From Streptomyces sp. NBC_01142 (lineage in GTDB: Bacteria > Actinomycetota > Actinomycetes > Streptomycetales > Streptomycetaceae), in assembly GCF_026341125.1 (NCBI RefSeq), contig NZ_JAPEOR010000003.1:1240001-1304000 (forward strand): 64,000 bases of DNA, given 5' to 3'. The notes beneath the pieces were generated by a model that had not been told where the DNA came from, made no database searches, and was given only the letters and a program-made list of their open reading frames with translations. Made by a program: the position numbers and the translations under genes. Shown in pieces: positions 18,985 through 27,460 of this stretch. Within the stretch, counting starts at the first letter, position 1. Each line of letters begins with the position of its first letter.

Positions 18985-19231
18985 GCATCCGAAACCTCGT
19001 CGATGGCGTAGCGGCGGAAGCGGGTTAGACCGTCTTCCACGGGCCGTAACGTTCGGGCTGGTCACGCCAGGAGACCCCGGTCCGGATCTTGTAGACCATC
19101 CCGTTGATGACCTGCCGGTCTTCCGCCCGAGGCCGCCCCCTGGTGGCGCTCGGTATCAATGGAGCCAGTAACTCCCACTCCCGGTCGGTCAGTTCATGGC
19201 GACGGCTATCCCGCCATGATCCACTGCGCAA
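18985..19231 (-). pseudogene. IS5-family transposase N-terminal relic
   Basis: The minus frame from 19231 gives the IS5 N-terminal domain (ELTDREWELLAPLIPSATRG, VINGMVYKIRTGVSWRDQPE, RYGPWKTV) and then hits a stop at 19025. One base over, the sequence continues as RFRRYAIDEV, so a frameshift is followed by truncation. Its outer end at about 19233-19245 carries TTTTGAAGACGG. Confidence 0.75.
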
Positions 19232-19370
19232 AGGATCTTTTGAAGACGGATCCTGACTTGAGTCTTAACCTCCTGGAGGAGAGCCAGTCCTCAGCTCCGC
19301 AGGTCGCGAATGTGCCCGACGCAGGTGAGCAGGGCTGTCCCGGGTTTCGTGACACCGGCTGTGCTGGCCA

Positions 19371-21030
19371 GAGGCTGTCGCACGGCTCCTGCCCGGTGAA
19401 GGTCAAGAGTGCTTCTTGGGCGTGTGGTTGATGAGCTTGTTGAGGTTGTGCACCGTGCCGAGGAGCTTGATCTCGGCGTCCACCGCCTGGCGGCCGCGGT
19501 AGTTGAGGTGCCGTCCGAAGCGTTGGAAGATCTGGGCGAATCCCGGCTCGACCAGGGCACTGCGTTGACGGTACTGGGCCCGTCCTGTTGGGGTGGCGAG
19601 GCGGGCCGCCATGTCCTGCTGGCCGGCAGGGGCCTGCTGACGTTTCGCGGGAAAGCCTGCCTGGTCGGCATCGCTGGTGACCGAGACCAGTAGCGGGAGG
19701 TCGGCGAGGGCCTCGAAGGACGCGGCGGAAGCGTACCCGCTGTCGGCGAGCCAGAGTTGGATGTCGCCGGGGAGCCGTGCGGCCTGGTGATTGTGCTGGG
19801 TCTTCTTCACCATCGGAACGAGGGCCGTCCTGTCCGAGGGATTGTCGTGCGCTTCGATGGCCAGCAAGAATTGACGGCGGGCGCACACGATCTGGATGTT
19901 GTATCCCTGCAGGTAGCCGCCGCGTTTGCCGGGAATCAGCCGGGAGTCGGGATCGCTCAGGCAGGAACGGGACTCCGGGGAGGGGGCCGGTCGGGGTGTG
20001 CGGGCCCGCTCCAGCCAGGCCCGCATCTTCACCAGTCGCGTTCGCTGGCGAACGAGGACGGTCTTGTGCTCCATCGGGACCGGCGGCCGTCCGTTCGCTC
20101 CACGACGTCCTGCCGCCCGGTCCTCTCGGACGCGGAGCTCGTACTTCTTCAGCTTCTCCTGGTGAGCCTCGGTCTCGGCGGCCAGGCGCTTCTCCGCGCG
20201 GGCCACCATCCGCTCGGCGGCTTCGACCTTGATCCGGATCTCGGTGGGTGAAGGCATAGCCCGTTCATGCAGTCTGTCCCTGGCCAAGTGGGCCCGGGTG
20301 AGCCGGTCGCACAGCCGGGACAGGCGAGGCCAGTTGTCGCACGCGTCCTCGCCATCTCCCTGTGCTGCCGAGTCATCGGCCTCGACGCTCAGCGCGTGGT
20401 CGACTACATCCTCCATCAACGCGTGGATCTCTTTCTCGTACTGGGAGATGGTCTCCTCCAGGCGCTGGAGCCGCTGGTTGGCGTCGCGTGAGGCGTTCGC
20501 CTCCATCGGTGAGCCGTCCACGGCCACCGCCGAAAGATCGACCAGGCCACGTCGGCCGCACAGCGACAACACCTGCACGAACAGTGAGTTCAAGGCGGCA
20601 CGGTGGCGTCGTACGAACCGCGCGACGGTGGAGTGGTCCACTCGGCGGTTCGCGGTGATGATTCGGCAGCCCACGTCGTCCCAGCAAGCCTGCTCGATGC
20701 GACGGGAGGAACGCACTCCCTTGCTGTAGCAGTACAGGAGCAGCGCAATCAGGCTCGCGGGAGGGTAGGCCACCCCGCCCCGCCCGTCGTCACGGTAGCT
20801 GTTCTCGAACGCCGACAGGTCAAGTAGCTCGACGACGTCGAGCACCTTCCAGCACAGGTGCTCGGGCGGCAGCCACTCCCGGACATCCCGCGGCATCTCA
20901 AGATCACGTTCACGGTCGCACGACCAGAAGTTCCGCCCCACCAGCCAAGATTCCGACGCCTCCTGGATCCTCGGAACCGAACAACGAATCGCTCTTGACC
21001 TTCACCGGGCAGGAGCCGTGCGACAGCCTC
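19371..21030 (-). mobile_element. Complete IS1182-family element
   Basis: Perfect 39-base inverted repeats at 19371-19409 and 20992-21030 (outer bases GAGGCTGTCGCACGGCTCC) bracket a single intact transposase gene. I see no clear target duplication in the flanks. The element is 1660 bases long. Confidence 0.9.
19403..20941 (-). CDS. IS1182-family transposase
   Basis: A 512-residue DDE transposase. The N-terminal domain (about 1-160) includes YPPASLIALLLYCYSKGVRS and VDLSAVAVDGSPMEANASRD with the first catalytic Asp. A long Lys/Arg/Glu-rich coiled region follows (about 160-340). The catalytic half carries GYNIQIV, the second Asp in LWLADSGYASAASFEAL, and the final Glu in YRQRSALVEPGFAQI. The start is GTG at 20941. 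The 3' end of the gene runs into the left inverted repeat. It appears intact. Confidence 0.92.
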   Translation of the reverse strand: MGRNFWSCDRERDLEMPRDVREWLPPEHLCWKVLDVVELLDLSAFENSYRDDGRGGVAYPPASLIALLLYCYSKGVRSSRRIEQACWDDVGCRIITANRRVDHSTVARFVRRHRAALNSLFVQVLSLCGRRGLVDLSAVAVDGSPMEANASRDANQRLQRLEETISQYEKEIHALMEDVVDHALSVEADDSAAQGDGEDACDNWPRLSRLCDRLTRAHLARDRLHERAMPSPTEIRIKVEAAERMVARAEKRLAAETEAHQEKLKKYELRVREDRAAGRRGANGRPPVPMEHKTVLVRQRTRLVKMRAWLERARTPRPAPSPESRSCLSDPDSRLIPGKRGGYLQGYNIQIVCARRQFLLAIEAHDNPSDRTALVPMVKKTQHNHQAARLPGDIQLWLADSGYASAASFEALADLPLLVSVTSDADQAGFPAKRQQAPAGQQDMAARLATPTGRAQYRQRSALVEPGFAQIFQRFGRHLNYRGRQAVDAEIKLLGTVHNLNKLINHTPKKHS

Positions 21031-21236
21031 CCGACTGCCCAGCCAGAGCACCGAAACCAACCCGAGCCGGCCCCGGACGACCACCAGGCCGCAAGAACAC
21101 TCGCCCCACCCCACGCCACGACGTGCACACACCACGCAAGACGCAGCCAGCGAAAGGGTCAACGAAGAAGCCAACTACCCCACGGCCCCACCGCACAGGT
21201 TAAAGATCAAGCTAGGGTCTGTTGCGAAAGTGCTGG

Positions 21237-21770
21237 TCACAGCCACTCGTTGATGGCCGCGATCAGCACGGTTGCCTCATAGCGGACGGCGAGTTTGTCG
21301 TACCTCGTGGCCACTGCGCGGTGTCTCTTGAGGCGGTTGATGCCGCACTCGACCGCGTGGCGTTGTTTGTAGTCTTCCCTGTCGAACTTCGGTGGTCTGC
21401 CTCCGCGGGAGCCGAGGTTCTTGCGGTTACGGATCTGGTCCGCCTTCTCCGGCATGGTGCAGGCGATCCGGCGTCCGTGCAGATAGGCACGGTTCGCTCG
21501 GGAACCGTAGGCCTTGTCGCCCCGCACCTTGTCAGGTCTGGTTCGCGGCCGTCCGGGGCCTGGACGGGGTACTCGGATCTTCTCCAGGACCGGGCGGAAG
21601 TAGGGACTGTCGTGCCGGTGGCCGGCGGTGATGAGCAGTGACAGTGGTTTCTGCCCCTGCTCGGTCGCGAGGTGGATTTTCGTAGTCAGACCGCCGCGGG
21701 AACGTCCGAGGCCGTGATCGTCGGGCTCGGTGACGAAGCCGCCGGGCGATTCCTTTTGAAGGTCCCCTTT
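21237..21770 (-). CDS. IS5-family transposase, second frame (OrfB)
   Basis: Read in the -1 frame from the A_AAG_GGG heptamer at 21764-21770, this gives the catalytic C-terminus: [27 protein letters not shown], the second Asp in [16 protein letters not shown], and the catalytic Glu in [20 protein letters not shown]. An AUG at 21527 (MRGDKAY) is internal and unlikely to start a useful protein by itself. The fused product would be about 290 residues, normal for the family. Confidence 0.85.
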   Translation of the reverse strand, partial: KGDLQKESPGGFVTEPDDHGLGRSRGGLTTKIHLATEQGQKPLSLLITAGHRHDSPYFRPVLEKIRVPRPGPGRPRTRPDKVRGDKAYGSRANRAYLHGRRIACTMPEKADQIRNRKNLGSRGGRPPKFDREDYKQRHAVECGINRLKRHRAVATRYDKLAVRYEATVLIAAINEWL

Positions 21771-22111
21771 TTACGTGCCCCGGCGGCGTGCTGATGAGCA
21801 CGGCAGACCGTGGAGTCCACGCTGACGTCCCACGTGATCAGGCCCTTCGCATCGGCATCGGCCTGCAGTTGCTCCAGAATCCGGTGCCAGGTGCCGTTAC
21901 GCTGCCACCGGCGGAACAGGTCGTAGACCCGGTCCCACGGCCCGTACCGCTCGGGCACATCCCGCCACGGCGTTCCCGCCCGCGTCCGCCACCGTATGCC
22001 GTCTATGAGCTGCCGCCTGGTCCAAACCGGCGGCCTCCCGGCCTTCTTGCCCATCGGCAGCAGCGGCTCCAGCCGCGACCACTGTGCATCTGTCAGATCT
22101 CCATGCGCCAC
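21686..22111 (-). CDS. IS5-family transposase, first frame (OrfA)
   Basis: A 141-codon frame from GTG at 22111 encodes the N-terminal DUF4096-type domain ([40 protein letters not shown]) and the first catalytic Asp in [18 protein letters not shown]. The last roughly 28 codons (after KKGTF) are out of the family frame. At 21764-21770 the minus strand reads A_AAG_GGG, a textbook -1 slippery heptamer, after which the -1 frame continues the transposase as OrfB. Confidence 0.88.
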   Translation of the reverse strand: MAHGDLTDAQWSRLEPLLPMGKKAGRPPVWTRRQLIDGIRWRTRAGTPWRDVPERYGPWDRVYDLFRRWQRNGTWHRILEQLQADADAKGLITWDVSVDSTVCRAHQHAAGARKKGTFKRNRPAASSPSPTITASDVPAAV

Positions 22112-22159
22112 AACGCATGATCATCACCGATCAAGATCCACTTTCGCAACAGACCCTAG

Positions 22160-23600
22160 TAGGGCTTGGTCAGGTTCGTATGGGTGTTGGTATGTCGCGG
22201 TGGCAGGTGGGGCATGCGCCGGCCCAGGTGGCGAGGAGTAACTGCAGCTCGCGGACGATCTGATAGAGGCTCAGGCCGGTGCCGCGTCTTTTGGGGCGTG
22301 GGTCAGCCTCCGCAGGGTGCAGAAGGCGTGGGCGAGGGAGGCGAGGGTGACGTGGTGGTGCCAGCCGTTGAAGGTGCGGCCCTCGAAGTGGGCAAGCCCC
22401 AGGGCCTGTTTCATCTCGCGGTAGTCGTGCTCGATTCTCCAGCGGAGCTTGGCCAGGCGGACCAGGGTGGTCAGCGGGGTGTCAGCGGGCAGGTCGGAGA
22501 GCCAGAACTGCACCGGCTCGGCCTCTTTGGCGGGCCACTCGGCCAGCAGCCAGCACTCGGCCAGTTCAACACCTTCGGCGGCATCACGGATCTCGCGTCC
22601 TGCCGGGCGGATCCGCAGGGCGACGAACCGCGAATACATGCGCTTCAAGCCGGTGCGGCCCTTGCCCGGGCGCGAGCCCTCGCGCCAGGACACCGGCTTG
22701 GCCGAACCACGACCCGCCTCGATGGCCAGCGCCTTCACGCTGCGGGGCGGGTCCGGATACCGGGCGACCGGCCGCCGTCCGATGCCGCTGTAGGGCGGGG
22801 TGACCGGACTGGCGGCGGCCGGGTGGACGGTGGGCGTGGTGGAGATGCCGACCACGTAGTGCAGACCGCGCTGGTTCAGGCCCAAGCGGAACGCGACCGC
22901 GTCGCCGTAGCCGGCGTCCGCCAGCACCAGTGGGACATCGACGCCCCAGGACCGGGTCTCGTCGATCATGTCCAGCGCAAGTTGCCACTTCTCCACGTGG
23001 CCCAGGTCGGCGGGAATGCCGCACCGCTCGCGGCGGGCCACCTTGAGCGGGTCGGCCTGCGGCGAGGCCGGGTCCCAGGACTTGGGCAGGAACAACCGCC
23101 AGTTCACCGGCGTCGAGGCGTGGTCATGGGCCAGGTGCACCGATACCCCGACCTGGCAGTTGGTGACCTTGCCCGCGGTGCCGGTGTACTGCCGCGATAC
23201 ACACGCCGAGGCGTCGCCGTCCTTCAGGAAACCGGTGTCATCGACGATCAACGCGGTCGGGGCGATGACCTCGTGCATCCGCCATGCCAGCGGGGCCCGC
23301 ACCTGGGCCGGGCTCCACGGACTGGAGGTGACGAAATGCGCCAGGGCCTGCCGGTTGCCGTCCTCGCCCAGCCGAGCAGCCATCGGCTCCACCGACTTGC
23401 GCCGTCCGTCCAGCAGCAACCCACGCACATACGCCTGCCCCCAGCGGTGCTGATCCGCGCGCGTGAACGCCTCGAACATCTCCGCCGTGAACGCCTCCAG
23501 ACCCTCCCGGACCTGATCCATCTCCCCAGGTGTCACACACCATCAACGCGCCCACGGACACCAAGACACGCCACCAGCGCGTACACCTGACCAAGCCCTA
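22160..23600 (-). mobile_element. Complete IS701-family element with CTAG duplication
   Basis: Inverted repeats TAGGGCTTGGTCAGGT at 22160-22175 and its complement at 23585-23600 bracket one intact transposase gene. CTAG lies directly outside both ends (22156-22159 and 23601-23604), the four-base duplication expected for this family. The left CTAG is shared with the adjoining IS5 element. Confidence 0.92.
22271..23536 (-). CDS. IS701-family transposase
   Basis: A 421-residue DDE transposase with family motifs in order: ADQHRWGQAYVRGLLLDGRR, the first Asp in TALIVDDTGFLKDGDASACV, VGVSVHLAHDHASTPVNWRL with FLPKSWDP, the second Asp in VPLVLADAGYGDAVAFRLGL, and the Glu region RWRIEHDYREMKQALGLAHF with HHHVTLASLAHAF. 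No frameshift is visible, so it should be active. Relics of related transposases lie at about 10.5, 18.0 and 24.5 kb. Confidence 0.93.
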   Translation of the reverse strand: MTPGEMDQVREGLEAFTAEMFEAFTRADQHRWGQAYVRGLLLDGRRKSVEPMAARLGEDGNRQALAHFVTSSPWSPAQVRAPLAWRMHEVIAPTALIVDDTGFLKDGDASACVSRQYTGTAGKVTNCQVGVSVHLAHDHASTPVNWRLFLPKSWDPASPQADPLKVARRERCGIPADLGHVEKWQLALDMIDETRSWGVDVPLVLADAGYGDAVAFRLGLNQRGLHYVVGISTTPTVHPAAASPVTPPYSGIGRRPVARYPDPPRSVKALAIEAGRGSAKPVSWREGSRPGKGRTGLKRMYSRFVALRIRPAGREIRDAAEGVELAECWLLAEWPAKEAEPVQFWLSDLPADTPLTTLVRLAKLRWRIEHDYREMKQALGLAHFEGRTFNGWHHHVTLASLAHAFCTLRRLTHAPKDAAPA

Positions 23601-23611
23601 CTAGCGGCCTC

Positions 23612-23958
23612 CTATGCTCCGGAGGAGAGCCAACGCGGGGAGGGGCTGCTGGTGGCGACGAACCACGCGGAGGCGGGGTGCCGGGACTGCAACAGCAGCG
23701 TGGAGGCGATGAACCAGTCTTCCGGCACGGTCAGGTCGAGCCAGTCGGGCCGCGCGTCGGACCTGGGTTCGATGTACTCGAAGATGGCGTGGACGTCGCC
23801 GGCGACCTTCACGCCGCGGGTGACAGCGCCGTTGTTGCGCAGCCTCTTCAGGCTCCGGTCGGCCTTCTTCGCAGCCTCGCGCAGCGTCTGGGTCCGGCCG
23901 GCGCGCTTTTAAGGTCATCCAGCTCGCGCAGCACGACCGGCAGCAGGTGTGCCAGTAG
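23612..23958 (-). pseudogene. Frameshifted PIN-domain nuclease remnant
   Basis: The minus strand reads LLPVVLRELDDLK near 23955-23915 and then, after a frameshift in an A-run at about 23916, KRAGRTQTLREAAKKADRSL, VAGDVHAIFEYIEP, WLDLTVPEDWFIASTLLLQS and AWFVATSS, ending at 23612. The E-L-D-x-L-K and later acidic Asp pattern is that of a PIN-type RNase domain. The N-terminus is missing. It lies directly beside the IS701 insertion. Confidence 0.6.
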
Positions 23959-24112
23959 CGGGGGCCGATCTGGCCGATGTAGATCGCGAGACCGGCAGGC
24001 GCTGGACACCTCAGGCCTGCGGGCCACGTCCTGCTCAGCACTCGTACTCGCTGCCGCCGTCGGTAAGGTTCCCGCTGTAGACCCAGCCGGAGGCGCCGGT
24101 GCTGCGGACCGA

Positions 24113-24232
24113 ACGGTCCTCCCGATCCCGGGCACGTCCTCGCCCGCGCATCTGGGGGAGAACACGGCCGCGCTCGACGTCCGGCTCGCCGAGGAGCAGT
24201 TCACCCGGATCGAGGCGGCCACTGCCGGGCGG
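24113..24232 (+). pseudogene. Aldo/keto reductase C-terminal relic
   Basis: A plus-strand frame reads VLPIPGTSSPAHLGENTAAL and LAEEQFTRIEAA, the cofactor-binding C-terminal segment typical of aldo/keto reductases. Nothing of the barrel precedes it. Confidence 0.6.
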
Positions 24233-24415
24233 AGGACGCGTGGCACCGGAGCTCCTCGCCGCGACGAGCCCAGTCGCCGAAGCCGCGGGTCCGGTCCGCC
24301 TGTGGCTTCGGGCTGCGCGCGGACCGGTGCCGCCGCAGTCGCCCAAGTCTCGTACGGTGAGCGGCCGGTGGTCGTCGCGAACGACGACAACGGCACGGGC
24401 TGTCCGCCTCCCGTG

Positions 24416-24630
24416 GTCCGCCGGGCCGGGCAGGTCGGTGGCCAGGTACCAGGTGGACTGGGCGGGCAGGGTGGCCGGGTCGGTGGTGGCCACCACCAGG
24501 CGGGTGGTGCCATCCGGTCCCCACCAGCCCAGCTGTGCGTCGGCGGCCCGCCAGGTAGCGGTGTGCCCGTCACGGAAGGTTCGTGTGACCGCGGTCCAGT
24601 TCCCGGGGGCCTCAGCTTGTCCTACCTTCC
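24416..24630 (-). pseudogene. IS701-like transposase internal relic
   Basis: The minus strand gives TFRDGHTATWRAADAQLGWW, TTRLVVATTDPATLP and STWYLATDLPGP, a central segment of IS701-type transposases between the second Asp and the Glu. Frames break down after LPGP. It is unrelated in detail to the intact IS701 copy next door. Confidence 0.6.
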
Positions 24631-24824
24631 AAGCGTGGGTCTGAGCCGGTCATTCGTAAGATCGGTGGGCCCGGGGGTTCTGGGTATGGCTGTGAGCTTG
24701 TCGCCGTTGGATGGCTCAAAGAACTTGGCCGCCCGGAGCCCCGCGACGACTCGACCGCTAATTGGGATACGCGACTTGATCGCTTCGTAGGACAACGTCG
24801 GCGAGGTCGTCTGCGGGACTGCTG

Positions 24825-25919
24825 TTGGACGACGAGCTGGCGGAGGTGACCGTGCCCCAGATCTGGGCCGGAGTGGACATCGGCAAGGAACACCACCACT
24901 GCGTGGTGCTCGATGAGCGAGGAGATCGCCCTCTCTCCCGCCGCGTCCTCAACGACGAGTCGGCCCTGCTGGAGCTGATCTCTGACATCCTCGCACTGTC
25001 CGAGAACACCTTGTGGGCGGTGGACATCAATCACGGTGGTGCCGCTCTGCTCATCGGCCTCCTGCTCAGCCACGATCAGCCGATGGTTTACATCACCGGC
25101 TTGGCCGTGCATCAGGCATCGACCGCCTACCGTGGCCAGGGCAAGACGGATGAGAAGGACGCCTTCGTCATCGCCGACCAGGCGCGCATGCGCCAGGACC
25201 TCGGCTTCCTTCGCCCTGGCGATGAGATAGCAGTTGATCTGCGTACTTTGACCGCCCGCCGCCTGGACCTGGTCAACGACCGGACTCGCCAGACCAATCG
25301 GCTGCGGGCCCAACTGCTTGAGTTCTTCCCGGCGTTGGAACGTGCGCGCAGCGGAAAGACCCCGCAGGCCGCGGCTGTCATCGTGGACTCCCAGAGCGTG
25401 AAGGCCTCCGAGACCGTCGGCAAGGACAGCCGCGGCTACGACGCCGCGAAGAAAATCAACGGCCGAAAGCGCCACATCGTCGTCGACACCCGCGGGCTCG
25501 TCCTGCTCGTCCTGGTCACGCCGGCCGATGTCACCGACCGGGACGCCGCCCGCGAAGTCCTCTTCCGGCTCCACCTGATGCACCCCGAAATCGCCACCGT
25601 CTGGGCGGACTCCGCCTACGCGGGCACTCTCGTGACCTGGGCAAAGACACAACTCGATCTCACGATCAAAACGGTCCGTCGACCGCCGAACACCAGCGGC
25701 TTCATCGTACTTCCACACCGCTGGGTGGTGGAGAGGTCGCTGTCGTGGATCATGCGGGCCCGTCGGCACTGCCGGGACCACGAGAGGCTGCCGCAGGTCA
25801 GCGAGACACTCATCACCTGGGCGTCCATCACGCTGATGACCCGCCGCCTCACCCGCAAACCGGCCCGAAAGTCGGCACGGCCACCGGCCGTCCAAACCCC
25901 GATGCCAGCCGCCGCCTGA
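24825..25919 (+). CDS. Chimeric ORF: IS110 N-terminus joined to IS5 DDE domain
   Basis: A 364-residue open frame made of two unrelated transposases. Residues 1-173 are the IS110-family DEDD domain (WAGVDIGKEHHH with Asp18, WAVDINHGG, GKTDEKDAF) and end at the usual QLLEFFPALERA. Residues 182-340 are the catalytic part of an IS5-family DDE transposase, with VIVDSQSVKASETVG (Asp188), VWADSAYAG (Asp262) and HRWVVERSLSW (Glu303). The IS110 C-terminal Ser domain and the IS5 N-terminal domain are both missing, so neither activity is likely. The join is in frame. The start is TTG at 24825, or GTG at 24846 (MTVPQIW). Confidence 0.8.
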   Translation: MDDELAEVTVPQIWAGVDIGKEHHHCVVLDERGDRPLSRRVLNDESALLELISDILALSENTLWAVDINHGGAALLIGLLLSHDQPMVYITGLAVHQASTAYRGQGKTDEKDAFVIADQARMRQDLGFLRPGDEIAVDLRTLTARRLDLVNDRTRQTNRLRAQLLEFFPALERARSGKTPQAAAVIVDSQSVKASETVGKDSRGYDAAKKINGRKRHIVVDTRGLVLLVLVTPADVTDRDAAREVLFRLHLMHPEIATVWADSAYAGTLVTWAKTQLDLTIKTVRRPPNTSGFIVLPHRWVVERSLSWIMRARRHCRDHERLPQVSETLITWASITLMTRRLTRKPARKSARPPAVQTPMPAAA

Positions 25920-25998
25920 CCGCGAACAACATCATCCTCATCGTCGTCATGATGACGACCATCCGCCGTCACCCGGCTGGCTGCAGAGGTCTCTTGAT

Positions 25999-26037
25999 GT
26001 GCTGGTGTCCTGCGGCCATGCCGCAGGACACCAGCAC
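25999..26037. terminator. Perfect 18-base-pair hairpin
   Basis: The two arms (25999-26016 and 26020-26037) are exact complements around a CAT loop; the stem core is GCTGGTGTCCTGCGGC. It lies 80 bases after the chimeric transposase ORF and is likely a terminator or an element end. Confidence 0.6.
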
Positions 26038-26109
26038 GAGGGCTCGGGGGGTCATCTACGGGCGATCAGCGCGTAGCGTTCGCGGTGCCGGTGCACAAGG
26101 CGATGGGCG

Positions 26110-26313
26110 GGGATCGACGCCGCCGTCGCCCAGCTCCGTGCCGAGGGCCACGAGATCCGTGACGAGGACGTGGCCCGGCTGTCCCCACTCAGGCACCGGA
26201 ATTTGAACTGTCTCGGCCGCTACAGCTTCACCGCCTCCCAGCCTGTCGACGGGCTGCGGCCCCTGCACGACCCGGACGCGGTCGACCTCGACGACGACGG
26301 CCAGGAAAAGTGA
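26110..26313 (+). pseudogene. Tn3-type transposase C-terminal relic
   Basis: The plus frame reads AQLRAEGHEIRDEDVARLSP, HRNLNCLGRYSF and GLRPLHDPDA before a stop at 26313. The LSP-x-x-x-x-x-NxLGRYSF pattern is the extreme C-terminus of Tn3-family transposases of actinobacteria. An imperfect GC-rich hairpin (26331-26373) follows. No other part of a Tn3 transposase or resolvase is nearby. Confidence 0.6.
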
Positions 26314-26578
26314 GCCGTGAACGGCGATCGGCCCCGGCGGCGCCCCACGGGAAGGGAAGGGCGGCGCCGGGGCCGAGTGCACCTTTACGCGGGGCCGGTC
26401 AGGCAGTGGGGATGGCGTAGGCGCGGGCGAGGTGGGTGCCGATGGAGTCGCGGCCGTGCAAACCGCGCTCGGCGGACGGGCGCCGCAGGCCGACGCCCAG
26501 ACATCGCCCGCGGTGTGGAAGACGGCGTACTTCCGGCGCTGGTCCAACGCGCCTGGCGCAGGTAATGCGTAGCGCTTA

Positions 26579-26758
26579 TCAGCGCAGGCAGAGGTAGCCG
26601 AAAGGCCCGGGATCACAAAAGGCCTCAACGTGGCTCTCAGTCGACGAGCCCTGGTTACTCGGGGCAGCAGCAACCACTTGGCTGGTTGCGACGGGAGCGC
26701 CGATGAGCAGGGCGATGGCGGCGAGACCCAGGCTCGCGCGGCGGATTCTTGACTTCAT
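26579..26758 (-). CDS. 59-residue secreted peptide with two-cysteine tail
   Basis: A short gene with its own ribosome binding site (TGGAG six bases before ATG at 26758). The product has a signal peptide (MKSRIRRASLGLAAIALLIG then APVATSQVVAAAP) and a small mature part that ends in AFCDPGPFGYLCLR. The two cysteines bracket an eight-residue DPGPFGYL segment and could form a disulfide loop. No homologous family is recognised; a signalling or antimicrobial peptide is possible. No export or modification gene lies next to it. The in-frame extension to 26902 is not needed. Confidence 0.6.
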   Translation of the reverse strand: MKSRIRRASLGLAAIALLIGAPVATSQVVAAAPSNQGSSTESHVEAFCDPGPFGYLCLR

Positions 26759-27141
26759 TGCGTACTCCAGTTGGCTCCGTGTCTCGGCCATGCCGAAACG
26801 CTGGTTCTGACCCGCAGCACTCGCCTGCCTGACTTGCGTTTCTGGTCCTTGGCCAGACAGCACGGTTTGAGATTGCGGGCGAGGTAGGGGTGATCGATTC
26901 ACCCGACAGGGTCGATCAGGCGGACCTGAGATCGTCCCTTTTCACCGAGGCCGGAAGGAAAATCATTACGCCTCCGGGTGTCCAATTCCGGTTCAGGAGG
27001 GTTGCCTTCCGTTCGGCGAGGGCAACATCTTGCGCTTCAACCGGAGTTCTTGCATATACGTGGAACTACTCATTTACAACTTAGGCTCGCGCTTTTACGC
27101 GGTGGGCTGTCCGAGGGCTGATCAGAAACGCGAGAAGTGCT

Positions 27142-27165
27142 CCTGACCTGACCTGACCTGACCTG
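27142..27165. repeat. Short tandem repeat, CCTGA x 4.8
   Basis: Four complete copies and one incomplete copy of CCTGA follow each other, just after the AT-rich stretch at 26930-27090. Confidence 0.85.
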
Positions 27166-27289
27166 CAACGATAGGGCTCGTCGAAAGTCCTGTTGGCTGC
27201 GAGGGAAGAAGCAACTCTCAGGTGAAGGTGTGACACGAGGTCGCGTGTGTTGAGTGGGTTCTCTTGGGGAGGGGGTCGGCGATGGCGTC

Positions 27290-27460
27290 GGCGACAGAGT
27301 GGCCCCGGGGCAGTGTCCGATGACCTGTCCCCACCCGGACATGCGTCGCTGGTAACGGCGGGGTGTGAAGCTCCGGGGGAAAAGCCCAAGTGCCCTCGTT
27401 CCACCCGAGGGCAACAGGCGAGGGGAAGACCGGACGGGTGAACAACCGTGAACCCTCGAT
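27290..27460 (+). other. Structured, non-coding-looking segment; possible group II intron piece
   Basis: No frame here has codon bias. The plus strand holds GGTAACGGCGGGGTGTGAAG, complementary runs such as TGCCCTCG/CGAGGGCA around 27391-27413, and GGTGAACAACCGTGAACCC just before the IS1380 remnant. This look recalls domain I of bacterial group II introns, but I cannot confirm it, and no reverse transcriptase is present. Confidence 0.3.

Larger units (their letters stand above)
21216..22155 (-). mobile_element. Complete IS5-family element with CTAG flanks
   Basis: Perfect 17-base inverted repeats GGTCTGTTGCGAAAGTG at 21216-21232 and its complement at 22139-22155 define the element of 940 bases. 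A CTAG lies directly outside each end (21212-21215 and 22156-22159), consistent with a four-base target duplication. The transposase is made from two overlapping frames. Confidence 0.9.
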
